From Rhizobium sp. RU33A (GTDB lineage: Bacteria; Pseudomonadota; Alphaproteobacteria; Rhizobiales; Rhizobiaceae), in NCBI RefSeq assembly GCF_900156055.1, contig NZ_FTMQ01000001.1, positions 806,001 to 870,000 of the forward strand: a stretch of DNA of 64,000 nucleotides, given 5' to 3'. Every line of letters begins with the position of its first letter. Position 1 is the stretch's first letter. Positions 1 through 9,365 of the stretch are shown one piece after another. A program made the translations under genes and the position numbers. The notes below the pieces were generated by a model. That model searched no databases, was not told where the DNA came from, and saw only the letters and a list, made by a program, of their open reading frames with translations.

Positions 1-1742
1 TCGGCGCGCGCATTGCCTTCCACATCCTTGGACAGAAGCTGCAGGTTGCCGCCGACGACCTGAAGAAGATTATTGAAGTCGTGGGCGACGCCGCCTGTGA
101 GGTTGCCAAGCGATTCCATTTTCTGTGCCTGCCTCAAGGCGAGCTGTACGGTTTCGCGTTCGACGGTTTCCTTCTCCAGCTCCAGAAGAGCCGTTCTCAG
201 CTCATGAGTACGCTGCTCCACTCTTTGCTCGAGTGTATGGTTGAGGGTATGGAGCTGCTCCTCCGCCCGCCGCTGATGGGTCACATCGAAACCATCGACA
301 AAGATGCCGGTGACATGACCGGCCTGATCAAAAATCGGCTGATAAATGAGGTTGAGGAACCGCTCTTCGGGGCTGCTGGCGCCCTCGCGCTGTATGTAAA
401 CTTTCAGGTTCCGTCCGATATAGGGTTTGCCGGACTGGAAGACGCTGTCCAGCAACTCGAAGAATCCCTGTCCCTCCACTTCCGGAAGCGCATGGCGGAC
501 AGATAGGCCGACCAGCATGCGGTTCCCCACGAGCTGGAGATAGGCGTCGTTCACCAGTTCGAACACATGCTCGGGACCGCTGAGAATGCACATGAAACTC
601 GGAGCCTGCTGGAAGAGTGCCCGCATGCGGTCGCGCTCGGCAGTGCGAAGCTCCACTTCCGAGGAAAGCTGACGATTGACCTGCTCCAGGGCGATGGCCG
701 CCTTCTCGCGCAGATCGGCAGCCTCAGCAAGCGCCGCCGAGCGTCGCTTCTCCGACTCGAATGCTTCGGCACTGGCAAGGCGCGAACTGATCTGGCCGGC
801 AATCAGCCGGAAGAAGTCCAGATACTCGTCACTGACCGTGCGATACGGATTAAGTCCGCTGATCAAAACGCCCCGTGCCTTGTCACCGCCTTGACCGATC
901 AGTGGAACGACCGCTGCCTGCTTTGGCGCGGTTTGCCAGACCCCGCGCGGGACGTTGTGAGCGCCCGAGAGTTCCACCAGCTCGACCGCCTGCTTGTCCC
1001 AGACACGTGCCAAACGCCATATCGTTTCTGATTGGCAGACCGCTGCGGGCAGCAACTCATCACAATCCTCGGCGCCGCAGACCCATTGACGGCGGGCATT
1101 CCCTTCGTCGTCGAAGATATAAAGAGCGCTGAAGGGCAGATCATGCAGATTTTCGCACAATGCGTTCTGAGAGGCGTCTAGAACCTCGCTTTCGATGTCA
1201 GCGGCGGCAAGGCCTGATGCGAGCGTGCGCAGTGTCGCCATGCGTCGCTCACTGATGACCCGCTCGGTTTCTTCCGTGACGGCGCAGAAGACGCCTTCCA
1301 CCTTGCCGGTGTCTCCGATCAGCGGACTGTACGAGAAGGTGTGATAAGTCTCTTCCGGATATCCACCGCGCTCCAGCAAAAGCAGAAGCGCCCTGTCCCA
1401 GGTTGACTCGCCAGTCTCATAGACGGTCGCCAAGCGGTCCTTGATGTCATCCCAGATCTCCGCCCAAAGAATATGCGTCGGGACGGCAAGCGCGTTGGGA
1501 TGCTTGTTGCCCAGCGTCGGCCGATAGGCGTCGTTGTAAAAGAAGGCAATATCCGGCCCCCAGCCGAGCCACATTTCGAATTTCGAGGTCAGGAGCAGGC
1601 GGATTGCGACCTTCAGAGCCTCCGGCCATCGATCCGGCGATCCAAGCGAACTTGATGCCCAATCGTGCCGTCGCATCAGTTGCGCCATCTCGCTGTCGCC
1701 GATGAAAATGTCCTGATGCGAATCCGAAAAATTGAGGGTCAT
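1..1742 (-). CDS. PAS/GAF sensor histidine kinase, 3' end outside window
   Basis: The minus strand is open for about 580 codons from an ATG with GGAAG just upstream and runs off the left edge, so the C-terminal part is missing. An N-terminal PAS-like domain (about residues 25-155) is followed by a GAF-like domain (about 165-330), a coiled coil, a second PAS domain (about 375-500) and another coiled coil. The histidine phosphotransfer motif GGVAHDFNNLLQ lies near residue 554. This form of the motif is typical of soluble, often hybrid, kinases that end in a HATPase and a receiver, but neither is visible here. No membrane segment is seen, so it is probably cytoplasmic. The ligand is unknown. Confidence 0.85.
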   Translation of the reverse strand, partial: MTLNFSDSHQDIFIGDSEMAQLMRRHDWASSSLGSPDRWPEALKVAIRLLLTSKFEMWLGWGPDIAFFYNDAYRPTLGNKHPNALAVPTHILWAEIWDDIKDRLATVYETGESTWDRALLLLLERGGYPEETYHTFSYSPLIGDTGKVEGVFCAVTEETERVISERRMATLRTLASGLAAADIESEVLDASQNALCENLHDLPFSALYIFDDEGNARRQWVCGAEDCDELLPAAVCQSETIWRLARVWDKQAVELVELSGAHNVPRGVWQTAPKQAAVVPLIGQGGDKARGVLISGLNPYRTVSDEYLDFFRLIAGQISSRLASAEAFESEKRRSAALAEAADLREKAAIALEQVNRQLSSEVELRTAERDRMRALFQQAPSFMCILSGPEHVFELVNDAYLQLVGNRMLVGLSVRHALPEVEGQGFFELLDSVFQSGKPYIGRNLKVYIQREGASSPEERFLNLIYQPIFDQAGHVTGIFVDGFDVTHQRRAEEQLHTLNHTLEQRVEQRTHELRTALLELEKETVERETVQLALRQAQKMESLGNLTGGVAHDFNNLLQVVGGNLQLLSKDVEGNARA

Positions 1743-1924
1743 GCTGCTTCCATCGAAATTCGCCGCACAATTCGGCTTAAGCAAACTTTCTCGCAGCCAA
1801 TTGGTTCCACGTCAGGCTCGTTTTTTCGCTTTATTCAAAGCTCTCCTCCAGCTTCTAGATAAGGTGCCAGGCAGTATGCTTAGCCCCGGACATCCGCCCG
1901 CCAAGAGATCGCTGATCACACTGC

Positions 1925-1949
1925 GGAACAGATCCCCATCGAAAGGGTT
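1925..1949 (+). promoter_or_regulatory. EcfG/RpoE2-type general stress promoter
   Basis: GGAAC, 17 bases, then GTT. This matches the alphaproteobacterial EcfG (RpoE2) promoter pattern. It ends 29 bases before the ATG of the PRC-barrel gene. The same element with the same spacing occurs four more times in this window. Confidence 0.6.
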
Positions 1950-1978
1950 TTCTTCTCTCATGACCAAAGGAGGAAATC

Positions 1979-2275
1979 ATGGATCACAGCAATCATATCC
2001 GCCTTGCCGAGGCCGAACTTACCCCGGCAATCCTGGAAGGGGCGACCGTTTATGGCGCTGACGACCATAAGGTCGGTAAGGTGGATCATGTCCACGGCGC
2101 TGGTGCCGGCAGCCAGGCAATCATCGACGTCGGCGGCTTCCTTGGGATCGGAGCGAAGCCCGTCGCCGTGCCGCTGACGGATCTTGAATTCATGCGTGAC
2201 GAAGATGGCGACGTCCATGCCGTGACGACCTGGACCAAGGACCAGCTCAAGGACATGCCTGAGCACCGCCACTGA
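1979..2275 (+). CDS. small PRC-barrel domain protein
   Basis: This 98-residue protein is one PRC-barrel fold. It has the typical G-x-x-V-Y-G-x-D-x-x-K-V-G-K opening strand near residues 20-34 and a second half in which a charged loop precedes the strand PVAVPLTDLEF. The start is fixed by a strong ribosome site (AAAGGAGG) six bases before the ATG. PRC-barrel proteins of this size are cytosolic and are often stress-induced in rhizobia. No enzymatic residues are apparent, and the domain is generally regarded as a binding or scaffold module. The gene stands alone between an EcfG-type promoter and a strong terminator, which suggests a monocistronic general-stress gene. The precise role is unknown. 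Confidence 0.85.
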   Translation: MDHSNHIRLAEAELTPAILEGATVYGADDHKVGKVDHVHGAGAGSQAIIDVGGFLGIGAKPVAVPLTDLEFMRDEDGDVHAVTTWTKDQLKDMPEHRH

Positions 2276-2291
2276 GTAGGCGACCTGTTTG

Positions 2292-2317
2292 AAAGCCCGG
2301 CCACTGCGCCGGGCTTT
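2292..2317 (+). terminator. rho-independent terminator
   Basis: A perfect 10-bp stem (AAAGCCCGGC / GCCGGGCTTT) with a six-base loop lies 16 bases after the PRC-barrel stop codon. The right arm ends in a short T run. Confidence 0.8.
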
Positions 2318-2424
2318 TCCATATGTGCGCTCAAGACTCGGGACATTCCTTCAAATTGGAAACGACACTCGGACTTCGCCTTGATGCCGGAAAAGACGCG
2401 AGGCGGAAGGCTGGCGAAACACGG

Positions 2425-2449
2425 GGAACCATTGGGGCATTGAAAGGTT
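2425..2449 (+). promoter_or_regulatory. EcfG/RpoE2-type general stress promoter
   Basis: GGAAC-N17-GTT. Transcription would begin close to 2456, inside the 17-bp tandem repeat that precedes the YciF-like gene. Confidence 0.6.
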
Positions 2450-2453
2450 GGGC

Positions 2454-2487
2454 ACCCGATACTTCACCAAACCCGATACTTCACCAA
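2454..2487 (+). repeat. exact 17-bp tandem duplication
   Basis: Two back-to-back identical copies of ACCCGATACTTCACCAA. They occupy the predicted transcript start and leader of the following gene. Confidence 0.9.
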
Positions 2488-2506
2488 ATTTGAATGGATT
2501 CCCCCA

Positions 2507-3010
2507 ATGGCTACCGAAAAGACTTTGTCAGACCTGTTCCTTGATACGCTCAAGGACATCTATTTTGCCGAAAAGCAAATCCTGAAGGCGTTGCCGAAGA
2601 TGGCGCGCGCAGCCCAGTCCGAAGAGGGCAAGGCTGGCTTCCTGCAGCACCGTGAGGAAACCCAGGGCCAGATCGAGCGCCTGGAACAAGTGTTCGAATT
2701 GCTCGGCAAGTCGCCGCGCGGCAAAACCTGCGAAGCCATCCAGGGCATCCTCGCCGAGGGCGAAGAGATCATGGAAGACTACAAGGGGACGGCTGCCCTT
2801 GATGCGGGTCTCATCTCATCGGCACAGGCTGTCGAGCATTACGAAATTGCCCGCTACGGCACGCTCAAGTCCTGGGCGAAGCAGCTCGACCTGAAGGAAG
2901 CGATCCCGTTGCTGGATGCCAATCTCCAGGAAGAGATTGCAACCGACCAGAAACTGACGACTCTGGGCGAGGCTTCGGCAAACGTCAAGAGCATGAAAAA
3001 GGCCAGCTAA
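2507..3010 (+). CDS. YciE/YciF-like ferritin-fold protein (DUF892)
   Basis: This 167-residue all-helical protein of the DUF892 family is related to E. coli YciF/YciE. The family is a ferritin-like four-helix bundle with acidic and histidine residues on the inner helices. Visible candidates are E22 near the first helix (DIYFAEKQIL), E49-E50 (HREETQ), an E-x-x-H-type pair in helix 3 (AVEHYEIARYG) and E143-E144 in the last helix (LQEEIATDQ). Family members are stress-induced and are thought to bind metal; the activity is unsettled. The ATG lacks a good ribosome site, but no other start fits. An EcfG-type promoter upstream and a terminator downstream mark it as a single-gene stress unit next to the catalase. 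Confidence 0.88.
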   Translation: MATEKTLSDLFLDTLKDIYFAEKQILKALPKMARAAQSEEGKAGFLQHREETQGQIERLEQVFELLGKSPRGKTCEAIQGILAEGEEIMEDYKGTAALDAGLISSAQAVEHYEIARYGTLKSWAKQLDLKEAIPLLDANLQEEIATDQKLTTLGEASANVKSMKKAS

Positions 3011-3029
3011 GCCGGCTCCGATCTCTGCG

Positions 3030-3051
3030 AGACCGCCCTTTGTGGCGGTCT
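3030..3051 (+). terminator. rho-independent terminator
   Basis: An 8-bp stem (AGACCGCC / GGCGGTCT) with a six-base loop is followed by TTT and further T-rich sequence. It closes the YciF-like gene before katE. Confidence 0.8.
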
Positions 3052-3109
3052 TTTGCTTTGCAAGCAGCTTTCCTCGCCACCATCAGAGCACATGCTCCAG
3101 GAGTTCTCC

Positions 3110-5254
3110 ATGGCCAAGACATCAACCCGTGGGTCCGCTGGGCCCAAAACCGTGACTGCCAAGATCCACGACCAGACCATGCAGCGCGGCGAAGGCGGCG
3201 AACTGCATCAGATCGCCGAGGATGACGCGCCCCTGCTGACAACAGCTCAGGGCGGCCCGGTTTCCGACGACCAGAATTCGCTGCGCGTCGGACCACGTGG
3301 TCCGCTGGTGATGGATGATTTCCATTTCCGCGAGAAGATCTTTCACTTCGACCACGAGCGCATCCCGGAGCGGGTTGTCCATGCTCGCGGCTATGGCGCG
3401 CACGGCTATTTCGAAACCTACGAGTCTCTGGCGAAATATACGAAGGCCGATCTCTTCCAGCGTCCTGGAGAAAAGACTGAAGCCTTCGTCCGCTTCTCGA
3501 CCGTTGCCGGAAACAAGGGATCCGCCGATCTCGCCCGCGATGTCCGTGGCTTCGCCGTCAAGCTCTATACCCAGGAGGGCAATTGGGATCTCGTCGGCAA
3601 CAACATCCCGGTCTTCTTCATTCAGGATGCCATCAAGTTCCCGGATCTGATCCATGCCGCCAAGCAGGAACCGGATCGGGCCTTCCCGCAGGCGCAGACC
3701 GCCCATGACACGTTCTGGGATTTCATCAGCCTGACGCCCGAAAGCATGAACATGGTCATGTGGATCATGTCGGATCGGACGATCCCGCGCTCCTTCCGCT
3801 TCATGGAAGGTTTCGGCGTTCACACCTTCCGCTTCGTCAACGCCAAGGACGAATCCACCTTCGTCAAATTCCACTGGAAGCCGAAGCTGGGTCTCCAGTC
3901 GGTGGCCTGGAACGAGGCCGTCAAGATCAACGGCGCCGATCCCGACTTCCATCGTCGCGATCTCTGGCAATCGATCCAGTCCGGCAATTTCCCGGAATGG
4001 GAATTGCAGGTTCAGCTGTTCGATCAGGAATTTGCCGACAGCTTCGACTTCGACGTGCTCGATCCGACAAAGATCATTCCCGAAGAAATCCTTCCGCCTG
4101 TCGCCATCGGTCGGCTGGTGCTCGACCGCATGCCCGACAACTTCTTTGCGGAGACCGAACAGGTTGCCTTCATGACGCAGAACGTGCCGCCGGGCATCGA
4201 TTTCAGCAATGATCCGCTTCTGCAGGGCCGCAATTTCTCGTATCTCGATACGCAGCTCAAGCGTTTGGGCGGGCCAAACTTCACCCATCTGCCGATCAAT
4301 GCGCCCAAATGTCCCTTTGCCACCTTCCAGCAGGATGGCCACATGGCGATGCGCAATCCGGTTGGGCGGGCGAACTACCAGCCCAATTCCTTTGGCGAAG
4401 GGCCGAGGGAATCGCCGACGCGGGGCTATCGCCATTTCCCGGCTGAAGAGCAGGGCACCAAGGCCCGTCTTCGCCCCGAGAGCTTTGCCGACCATTACAG
4501 CCAGGCGCGGCAGTTCTATATCAGCCAGACGCCCCCGGAGCAGCGCCACATCGCGGCGGCCCTGACCTTCGAGCTCAGCAAGGTAGAAACCGCCGTAATC
4601 CGTGAGCGCATGGTCTCCCATCTTCTCAACATCGATGAGACGCTGGCCAATACCGTGGCCCAGAAGCTCGGGTTCAAGTCGATGCCGAAAGCGGCGGATG
4701 CAGCGATGCCCACGCGCCAGGATCTGGAGCCGGCACCATCGCTCAGCATCGTGGAACGCGGGCCGCAACGCTTCGAAGGCCGCAAGCTCGGTATCCTGAT
4801 CACCGATGGCGTCGATGCAAAGCTGCTCAAAGGTCTGACAGCGGCGATCACCAAGGAAAAAGCCGTCTTCGAGCTGATTGCGCCAAAGGTCGGCGGCGTC
4901 AAGGCGTCGGATGGGACCTGGATCGAGGTGCACCACATGATCGATGGCGGGCCATCCGTCCTCTTTGATGCCGTCGCGCTGCTGACATCGGCAGAAGCAA
5001 TGGATGACCTCGTCAAGGAGGCAACCGCACGGGATTTCGTCGCCGATGCCTTCCAGCATTGCAAGTTCATCGGCTACGACCCATCGGCCATGCCGCTTCT
5101 CGAAAAGGCCGGCATTGCGGAGGCTCTCGATGAAGGCGTCATCGCCTTGCCGGGTGATGAAGGTCTTGAAGGCTTCGTATCCTCCCTGGGTAAGCTCAGG
5201 GTCTGGGGACGAGAGCCGTCCGTGAAGCTGGGCAAGGCTTCCGTACCGAAGTAA
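3110..5254 (+). CDS. katE: large-subunit catalase HPII (KatE type)
   Basis: A 714-residue clade 2 monofunctional haem catalase that dismutates hydrogen peroxide in the cytoplasm. The catalytic histidine is H91 ([13 protein letters not shown]). The distal asparagine lies in [13 protein letters not shown], and the proximal haem tyrosine region is [16 protein letters not shown]. The last ~150 residues form the DJ-1/PfpI-like flavodoxin-fold domain typical of large-subunit catalases. The ATG chosen is preceded by CAGGAG. A TTG 57 bases further upstream is in frame but lies inside the preceding terminator, so it is unlikely. No EcfG-type promoter was found directly in front, although its neighbours have one. 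Length is normal for HPII. Confidence 0.95.
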   Translation: MAKTSTRGSAGPKTVTAKIHDQTMQRGEGGELHQIAEDDAPLLTTAQGGPVSDDQNSLRVGPRGPLVMDDFHFREKIFHFDHERIPERVVHARGYGAHGYFETYESLAKYTKADLFQRPGEKTEAFVRFSTVAGNKGSADLARDVRGFAVKLYTQEGNWDLVGNNIPVFFIQDAIKFPDLIHAAKQEPDRAFPQAQTAHDTFWDFISLTPESMNMVMWIMSDRTIPRSFRFMEGFGVHTFRFVNAKDESTFVKFHWKPKLGLQSVAWNEAVKINGADPDFHRRDLWQSIQSGNFPEWELQVQLFDQEFADSFDFDVLDPTKIIPEEILPPVAIGRLVLDRMPDNFFAETEQVAFMTQNVPPGIDFSNDPLLQGRNFSYLDTQLKRLGGPNFTHLPINAPKCPFATFQQDGHMAMRNPVGRANYQPNSFGEGPRESPTRGYRHFPAEEQGTKARLRPESFADHYSQARQFYISQTPPEQRHIAAALTFELSKVETAVIRERMVSHLLNIDETLANTVAQKLGFKSMPKAADAAMPTRQDLEPAPSLSIVERGPQRFEGRKLGILITDGVDAKLLKGLTAAITKEKAVFELIAPKVGGVKASDGTWIEVHHMIDGGPSVLFDAVALLTSAEAMDDLVKEATARDFVADAFQHCKFIGYDPSAMPLLEKAGIAEALDEGVIALPGDEGLEGFVSSLGKLRVWGREPSVKLGKASVPK

Positions 5255-5260
5255 CCGGTT

Positions 5261-5283
5261 TGGCCCCCAGTTGATGGGGGCCA
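5261..5283. terminator. hairpin between katE and convergent receiver gene
   Basis: A perfect 9-bp stem (TGGCCCCCA / TGGGGGCCA) with a five-base loop lies between two convergent genes. There is no clear T run on either side, so termination is inferred from position. Confidence 0.55.
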
Positions 5284-5298
5284 GCCATCGTCTCTGCT

Positions 5299-5691
5299 TC
5301 AGAGCGACCGGGCCTTCGGGTCGTCGCTCGCAAGCAGGCGCGCCATTGCTTCGGTGATGGTGAGGTCGTCATAGGGCTTGGGGAAGAAGCGGCTTCCGAC
5401 CGGCAGCATGCTCTCTTCGACGATGGCTGCACCGGAAGCGACAATGAGTTTCAAGGGTGGCCACCGATCGCGGATGTAGTGGGACAGTTTGATACCGTCC
5501 ATCGTCCCTGGCATCTGGACATCGGTGAATACGAGATCGATGTCTTCCCGTCCTTCGAGAATGCGGATCGCCTCGTCGGCGTCGCCAGCCTCCAGCGCTT
5601 CATAGCCCGCCGACAGGACCAGATCGACTGCGCTCATGCGGATTATCGTATTGTCTTCCACGATCAGGACGACGGGTCTGCCGTTCTTCAT
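5299..5691 (-). CDS. single-domain response regulator
   Basis: A 130-residue stand-alone CheY-like receiver. The acidic pair is E12-D13 (VEDN), the phosphoacceptor D57 (FTDVQMPG), the switch threonine/serine position S88 (VASG) and the conserved lysine K106 (FFPKPYDD). No output domain follows. It lies 67 bases downstream of, and in the same direction as, a HisKA_2 kinase, so that kinase is its likely phosphodonor. Single-domain receivers of this type usually act in phosphorelays with HWE or HisKA_2 kinases. It resembles the other three orphan receivers in this window (shared FTD and KPY motifs) but is clearly more distant from the duplicated pair. Confidence 0.9.
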   Translation of the reverse strand: MKNGRPVVLIVEDNTIIRMSAVDLVLSAGYEALEAGDADEAIRILEGREDIDLVFTDVQMPGTMDGIKLSHYIRDRWPPLKLIVASGAAIVEESMLPVGSRFFPKPYDDLTITEAMARLLASDDPKARSL

Positions 5692-5758
5692 TGTTCACTC
5701 GCTGTATGAGAATGGCTGCAGTTCTGCAGCCTTGGGCGCCTCAGGAACCGATCTGTCC

Positions 5759-6811
5759 CTATGCCGCCGGCGAAAAGTCGGTCCGAAGGCCTGACCTTTC
5801 CGTATGCCTGATCGTCACGACTGTGCCTGGGGTAGCGTCGCTTACCGTCAATTCGCCTTCGAGATTCTTGACGAGTGCCTCGACGATACCCGTGCCTAAC
5901 CCAGCCTTGGGCGCTTCGTTCCCGATAGGCATTCCAATTCCGTCGTCGGAAATGGACAGGGTCCAGTCTTTGCCCGAAGAAAGATAGTTGATCTCGATCG
6001 TTCCGTTCCGATCGTCGCTGAAGGCATGCTTCAGAGCGTTGATCACGAGTTCGGTAACGATCAGACCCAGACTGATGGAGACATCCGCCGGGACGGTGCT
6101 GTCATCGACCGTCACCTGGATGGACAGCCGCTCGGGGTCCGCGATCATCGATGCGCCGAGACTTTGGCAAAGCTGCGTGAAATAGGCACGCAGCTCAACG
6201 CTGCCGCCGGCAGAGGTGGAGAGCTGACGCTGCAGGGCTGCAATCGACATGATGCGGTGACGGGCGTCATGGAGATGCCCGCGGACCTCCTCCGACTGAA
6301 CGCGGCGCGCACTCTGCATGAGCACGCTGGCAATGATTTGCAGGCTGTTGGCGACCCTGTGCTGGACTTCCTGCAGAAGGATGGCCTTGTCGCGAACCAG
6401 ATCGTCTTTCAGGCGAGCCTCGACGCGCATCTCGGTCACGTCGGTGATGGCAACAAGCAGGCGAATATGCTCGAGGTCGCCATCGTCGAGCTTTCGCGCA
6501 TTAATGATCAACTGTCGCGTTTTCTGGTCCGGACGCTTCAGGTCGATCTCGTAGGCATCGATGCTCACACTGCCGGTGACGGTCGCCGTCAACAAGGAGT
6601 CGAGCCTCGGCATTGCCCATTCCCCGTGCCCGAGTTCGCCGAGGCGCCTGCCGGTGACGGAGGCCGGGGCAATCTCGAATGCTCGGCAGAAGGATGCGCT
6701 CGCTGCAATGATCCTCAGATCATCGGACAGAAAAAGCAGTGGTTCATTGGACGAGGTCACAACGGCAAGTGTGCTTGCCGCTTCAAAATGCACTGCTGGT
6801 GTCTGTGGCAT
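5759..6811 (-). CDS. PAS-containing HisKA_2 sensor histidine kinase
   Basis: About 350 residues. A PAS-type sensor (about 10-150) is followed by the HisKA_2 phosphotransfer helix with the motif EVQHRVANSLQII. A HATPase domain follows, with an N box (VTELVINALKHAF) and a DDGIGMP ATP-lid motif. The start chosen is the ATG giving MPQTPAVHFEAAS. The reading frame stays open for 104 more codons upstream, but these overlap the next kinase and carry no recognisable domain. No membrane segments are visible, so the sensor is probably cytosolic. It probably pairs with the receiver just downstream. The signal is unknown. Confidence 0.87.
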   Translation of the reverse strand: MPQTPAVHFEAASTLAVVTSSNEPLLFLSDDLRIIAASASFCRAFEIAPASVTGRRLGELGHGEWAMPRLDSLLTATVTGSVSIDAYEIDLKRPDQKTRQLIINARKLDDGDLEHIRLLVAITDVTEMRVEARLKDDLVRDKAILLQEVQHRVANSLQIIASVLMQSARRVQSEEVRGHLHDARHRIMSIAALQRQLSTSAGGSVELRAYFTQLCQSLGASMIADPERLSIQVTVDDSTVPADVSISLGLIVTELVINALKHAFSDDRNGTIEINYLSSGKDWTLSISDDGIGMPIGNEAPKAGLGTGIVEALVKNLEGELTVSDATPGTVVTIRHTERSGLRTDFSPAA

Positions 6812-7062
6812 ATAGAGGCCCTCAAGGGCCGAAGACTCACGGCGCAAGTCATGACTCGGCAGGAGTGTCGACAGAAACGATGAGGTCAATTCCGACAGCA
6901 GGATGTTAACACACTGGATGTGCGTGCCCTGCATCATTTGTTCGATTGATTGGCAAAAACGAAGCTGGAGCGCTTGAAACTTGCTGATTATCAAGCAAAT
7001 GCGGCGTTCTGCCTCCAGGAGCGACTGAAGCCCCCTTCCATCTGCAGTCGGCACGGGTCCGA

Positions 7063-8064
7063 TCAATGTGTCAGATCGCTCACCCGCATCGTCAAGGTCA
7101 CGACGACCCCTCCGGCGGTCCATTCGTGCGCAATCGAGCCCCCGAGGTGACCACTGACTGTGCGGTGGAGAAGCTTGCTTCCATATCCTTCAGCTGAGCG
7201 GCTCGGTATCTCTGGCCCGCCCTGTTCGCTCCAGAGGAGCTCGACATTCTCTTCAACGGTAGAGCCGGAGATATCGAGCAAACCTTGTTCGGACGACAGG
7301 GCACCGTATTTCAAAGAATTGGTCGCCAGCTCATGGATCACCAGGGCAAGGCTTGTCGCCGCCTTTTCGCCGATCCCCATGCGAGGAACCGCGACACGGA
7401 TCCGACCTGCGAAGGCGCCGATCTCATCATAAGGCGCCAGCAGAACCGAGAACAGGTCGCCAAGCAGGGCGGCACTCCCCTGACCATTGGGTAGAGGCCG
7501 TACCAGGTCATGGGCACGACCCAGCGCGGTCAGTCGCTGGGTCAACTGCTTCGCCATCTCCTCTTTCGTCTCTGTCGTCCGTGACGTGATTGTCGTCAGG
7601 CCAGACGCGAGAGCGAGAAGGTTCTTCACCCGATGGCTCATTTCACCGGCCAGCAACTCGTGGCCTTCCTCCGCCTGCTTGCGCCCCGTAACATCGAGAA
7701 AAATGCCCGACGTCTTTCCGGTGGCGGTATCTCCATTGCTTCCTTTGCCCCGTGCCGAAATCCATCGCACATCCGATGCGCTCGTCAGAATTCTAAAATC
7801 GATCTCGAACTGGCCTTCGATGACGCGGGTCGCCATAAAGGCCGTCCTCACGCGGTCACGATCCGCAGGATGAACCTGCGCAGACAAGTGTTCAAAAGTC
7901 AGTACGGTGTCCGGAGAGATGTCCCAGAGTTCGAAGCCTCTGGCATCCATGACGAATTCGTCGTTCTCAACAATCCAGGTCCAGAGAGCGACCCCGGCGG
8001 ACTCGATGGCGCTGCGTAGCGCTTGGACATCCCAGTCGGTATGCGTTGGACCGTCGTCTTTCAT
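7063..8064 (-). CDS. PAS-containing HWE-family histidine kinase
   Basis: About 333 residues. A PAS fold at about 15-130 (SAGVALWTWIVENDEF; PADRDRVRTAF) is followed by the HWE phosphotransfer motif EMSHRVKNLLALASGL. The HWE-type ATPase has the N box HELATNSLKYGALS and the signature W-x-E in LLWSEQGGPE, which separates this family from HisKA_2. The ATG giving MKDDGPTHTDW is preceded by GGGAG; an open extension upstream has no domain. The protein is soluble. HWE kinases in rhizobia often respond to light, oxygen or stress and feed the general stress response; the ligand here cannot be read from sequence. A 251-base spacer separates it from the following kinase. Confidence 0.88.
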   Translation of the reverse strand: MKDDGPTHTDWDVQALRSAIESAGVALWTWIVENDEFVMDARGFELWDISPDTVLTFEHLSAQVHPADRDRVRTAFMATRVIEGQFEIDFRILTSASDVRWISARGKGSNGDTATGKTSGIFLDVTGRKQAEEGHELLAGEMSHRVKNLLALASGLTTITSRTTETKEEMAKQLTQRLTALGRAHDLVRPLPNGQGSAALLGDLFSVLLAPYDEIGAFAGRIRVAVPRMGIGEKAATSLALVIHELATNSLKYGALSSEQGLLDISGSTVEENVELLWSEQGGPEIPSRSAEGYGSKLLHRTVSGHLGGSIAHEWTAGGVVVTLTMRVSDLTH

Positions 8065-8234
8065 GCAGGCTCTCCCGTTCGACGGTGCAGCGCATCGATC
8101 CACAATCCGTGGACGACCTTTTAGGCAAAAGACTGCCAGTGACCAGTCGGTTCCCTTCGCAGCACATTTCCGCCACGCGCTTTGAAGTGCGGAACGAAGA
8201 AGTTGTCGGTTATAACGAAAGGCAGGCAAGCCGC

Positions 8235-8259
8235 GGAACTTTAATCACGCGCTCGTGTT
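8235..8259 (+). promoter_or_regulatory. EcfG/RpoE2-type general stress promoter
   Basis: GGAAC-N17-GTT ends 44 bases before the ATG of the small secreted PepSY-like protein. It could also drive the downstream glycine-rich stress protein gene. Confidence 0.6.
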
Positions 8260-8303
8260 CTTGCTCCGAGACCTAGCAACCAGGTCTGCAAAGAGGAAAA
8301 CCC

Positions 8304-8621
8304 ATGAAAAAGATGATTTTCGCGGCGGCGCTCGTGTGCGCCTCGGCAGTGTCTGCCTATGCCCAGACCACGACGGTTCCGGCGACCGATGGCGACACGC
8401 CTGCCGTTGCGACCCCGGATAAGCCGAATGCTGCTGCCCCTGTGGAGGGCGCAAATTCCTTCACCGAGGAACAGGCGCGGCAGCGCATTGAAGAGGCAGG
8501 CTACACCGGCATTGCCGACCTCATGCTCGACGATCAGGGCGTTTGGCAGGCCACGGCGATGAAGGACGGCAAGTCCATGCCGGTGGCCATGGATTACCAG
8601 GGCAACGTCGTCTCGAAATAA
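8304..8621 (+). CDS. small secreted PepSY-like protein
   Basis: A 105-residue protein with a clear Sec signal peptide (MKKMIFAAALVCASAVSAYA, cleavage after residue 20). A Pro/Ala/Thr-rich linker follows, and a C-terminal domain of about 55 residues resembles PepSY repeats (FTEEQARQRIEEAGYTGI, then AMDYQGNV). It is likely periplasmic. PepSY domains are small binding or inhibitory modules, and no catalytic residues are expected. The gene lies 31 bases before the glycine-rich stress protein gene, so the two may be cotranscribed from the EcfG-type promoter. Confidence 0.82.
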   Translation: MKKMIFAAALVCASAVSAYAQTTTVPATDGDTPAVATPDKPNAAAPVEGANSFTEEQARQRIEEAGYTGIADLMLDDQGVWQATAMKDGKSMPVAMDYQGNVVSK

Positions 8622-8652
8622 TTTTGCGGAAACGCAAAGAAAGGTCATTCCC

Positions 8653-9264
8653 ATGAAAACCGTTACCGGACTTTTTGACAACTACAATGATGCATCCGCC
8701 GCCGTCAGCGCACTGGAAGCGCGTGGCATCCCGTCCGACGACATCAGCATTGTTTCGAACAATGCCGACAACCGCCACAGGCATGAAGACAACGACAACG
8801 GTGCTGCAGAAGGTGCGGGTGCCGGCGCCGGTATCGGCGCTGTTGTTGGTGGTGCCGGTGGTCTTCTGACCGGTCTCGGCATCATGGCCATTCCAGGCGT
8901 TGGCCCTGTCGTCGCCGCCGGTTGGCTTGCGGCCACCGCTGCAGGCGCCATTGCCGGTGCAGTTGCCGGTGGTGCAGCAGGCGGATTGATCGGTGCACTC
9001 ACCGATTCCGGTGTCTCCGAAGACGAGGCCCATGTCTACGCGGAAGGTGTTCGCCGTGGCGGCACACTCGTCACAGCTCGCGTGGATGACGGTATGGAAA
9101 TCGAAGCGGAAGCAATCCTCAAGCAGTCCAATCGCGTCGATGCGATGGCGCGCCGCCAGGCCTATTCGGAACAGGGTTGGACGAAGTTCGATCATTCCGC
9201 AGATCCCTACGGCCCAGCCGAAATCGAACAGGAGCGGGACCGCTATCGCGTTCGCACTCTCTAA
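8653..9264 (+). CDS. glycine-rich general stress protein (17M-like)
   Basis: A 203-residue protein. The N-terminal ~40 residues (TVTGLFDNYNDASAAVSALE) match the start of the general stress protein 17M-like domain. A long Gly/Ala-rich hydrophobic stretch (about 53-118, for example GIGAVVGGAGGLLTGLG) is probably membrane-inserting. After it the fold resumes (VSEDEAHVYAEGVRRGGTLV) and ends in a charged tail. AAAGG precedes the ATG. Proteins of this architecture are common in rhizobial general-stress regulons; the molecular function is unknown. A weak hairpin without a T run follows the stop codon. Confidence 0.8.
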   Translation: MKTVTGLFDNYNDASAAVSALEARGIPSDDISIVSNNADNRHRHEDNDNGAAEGAGAGAGIGAVVGGAGGLLTGLGIMAIPGVGPVVAAGWLAATAAGAIAGAVAGGAAGGLIGALTDSGVSEDEAHVYAEGVRRGGTLVTARVDDGMEIEAEAILKQSNRVDAMARRQAYSEQGWTKFDHSADPYGPAEIEQERDRYRVRTL

Positions 9265-9365
9265 CCAATAGCAAGCGAGGATCGGCTCACGCCGGTCCTC
9301 GAATTCGTTGTAAATCTATCAACAGGGATGTCGGTTGGCTTTCCGGACCCCCAGAAGGCCACACC

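Noticed and set aside
3122..5059. 645-codon open frame antisense to katE
   Set aside because: It is a shadow of the GC-rich catalase codons: no ribosome site, no recognisable domain, and fully inside a certain gene.
8126..8153. GGAAC on the minus strand upstream of the HWE kinase at 7.1-8.1 kb
   Set aside because: A TT pair appears only at N19 and the GTT core is missing, unlike the five accepted sites.
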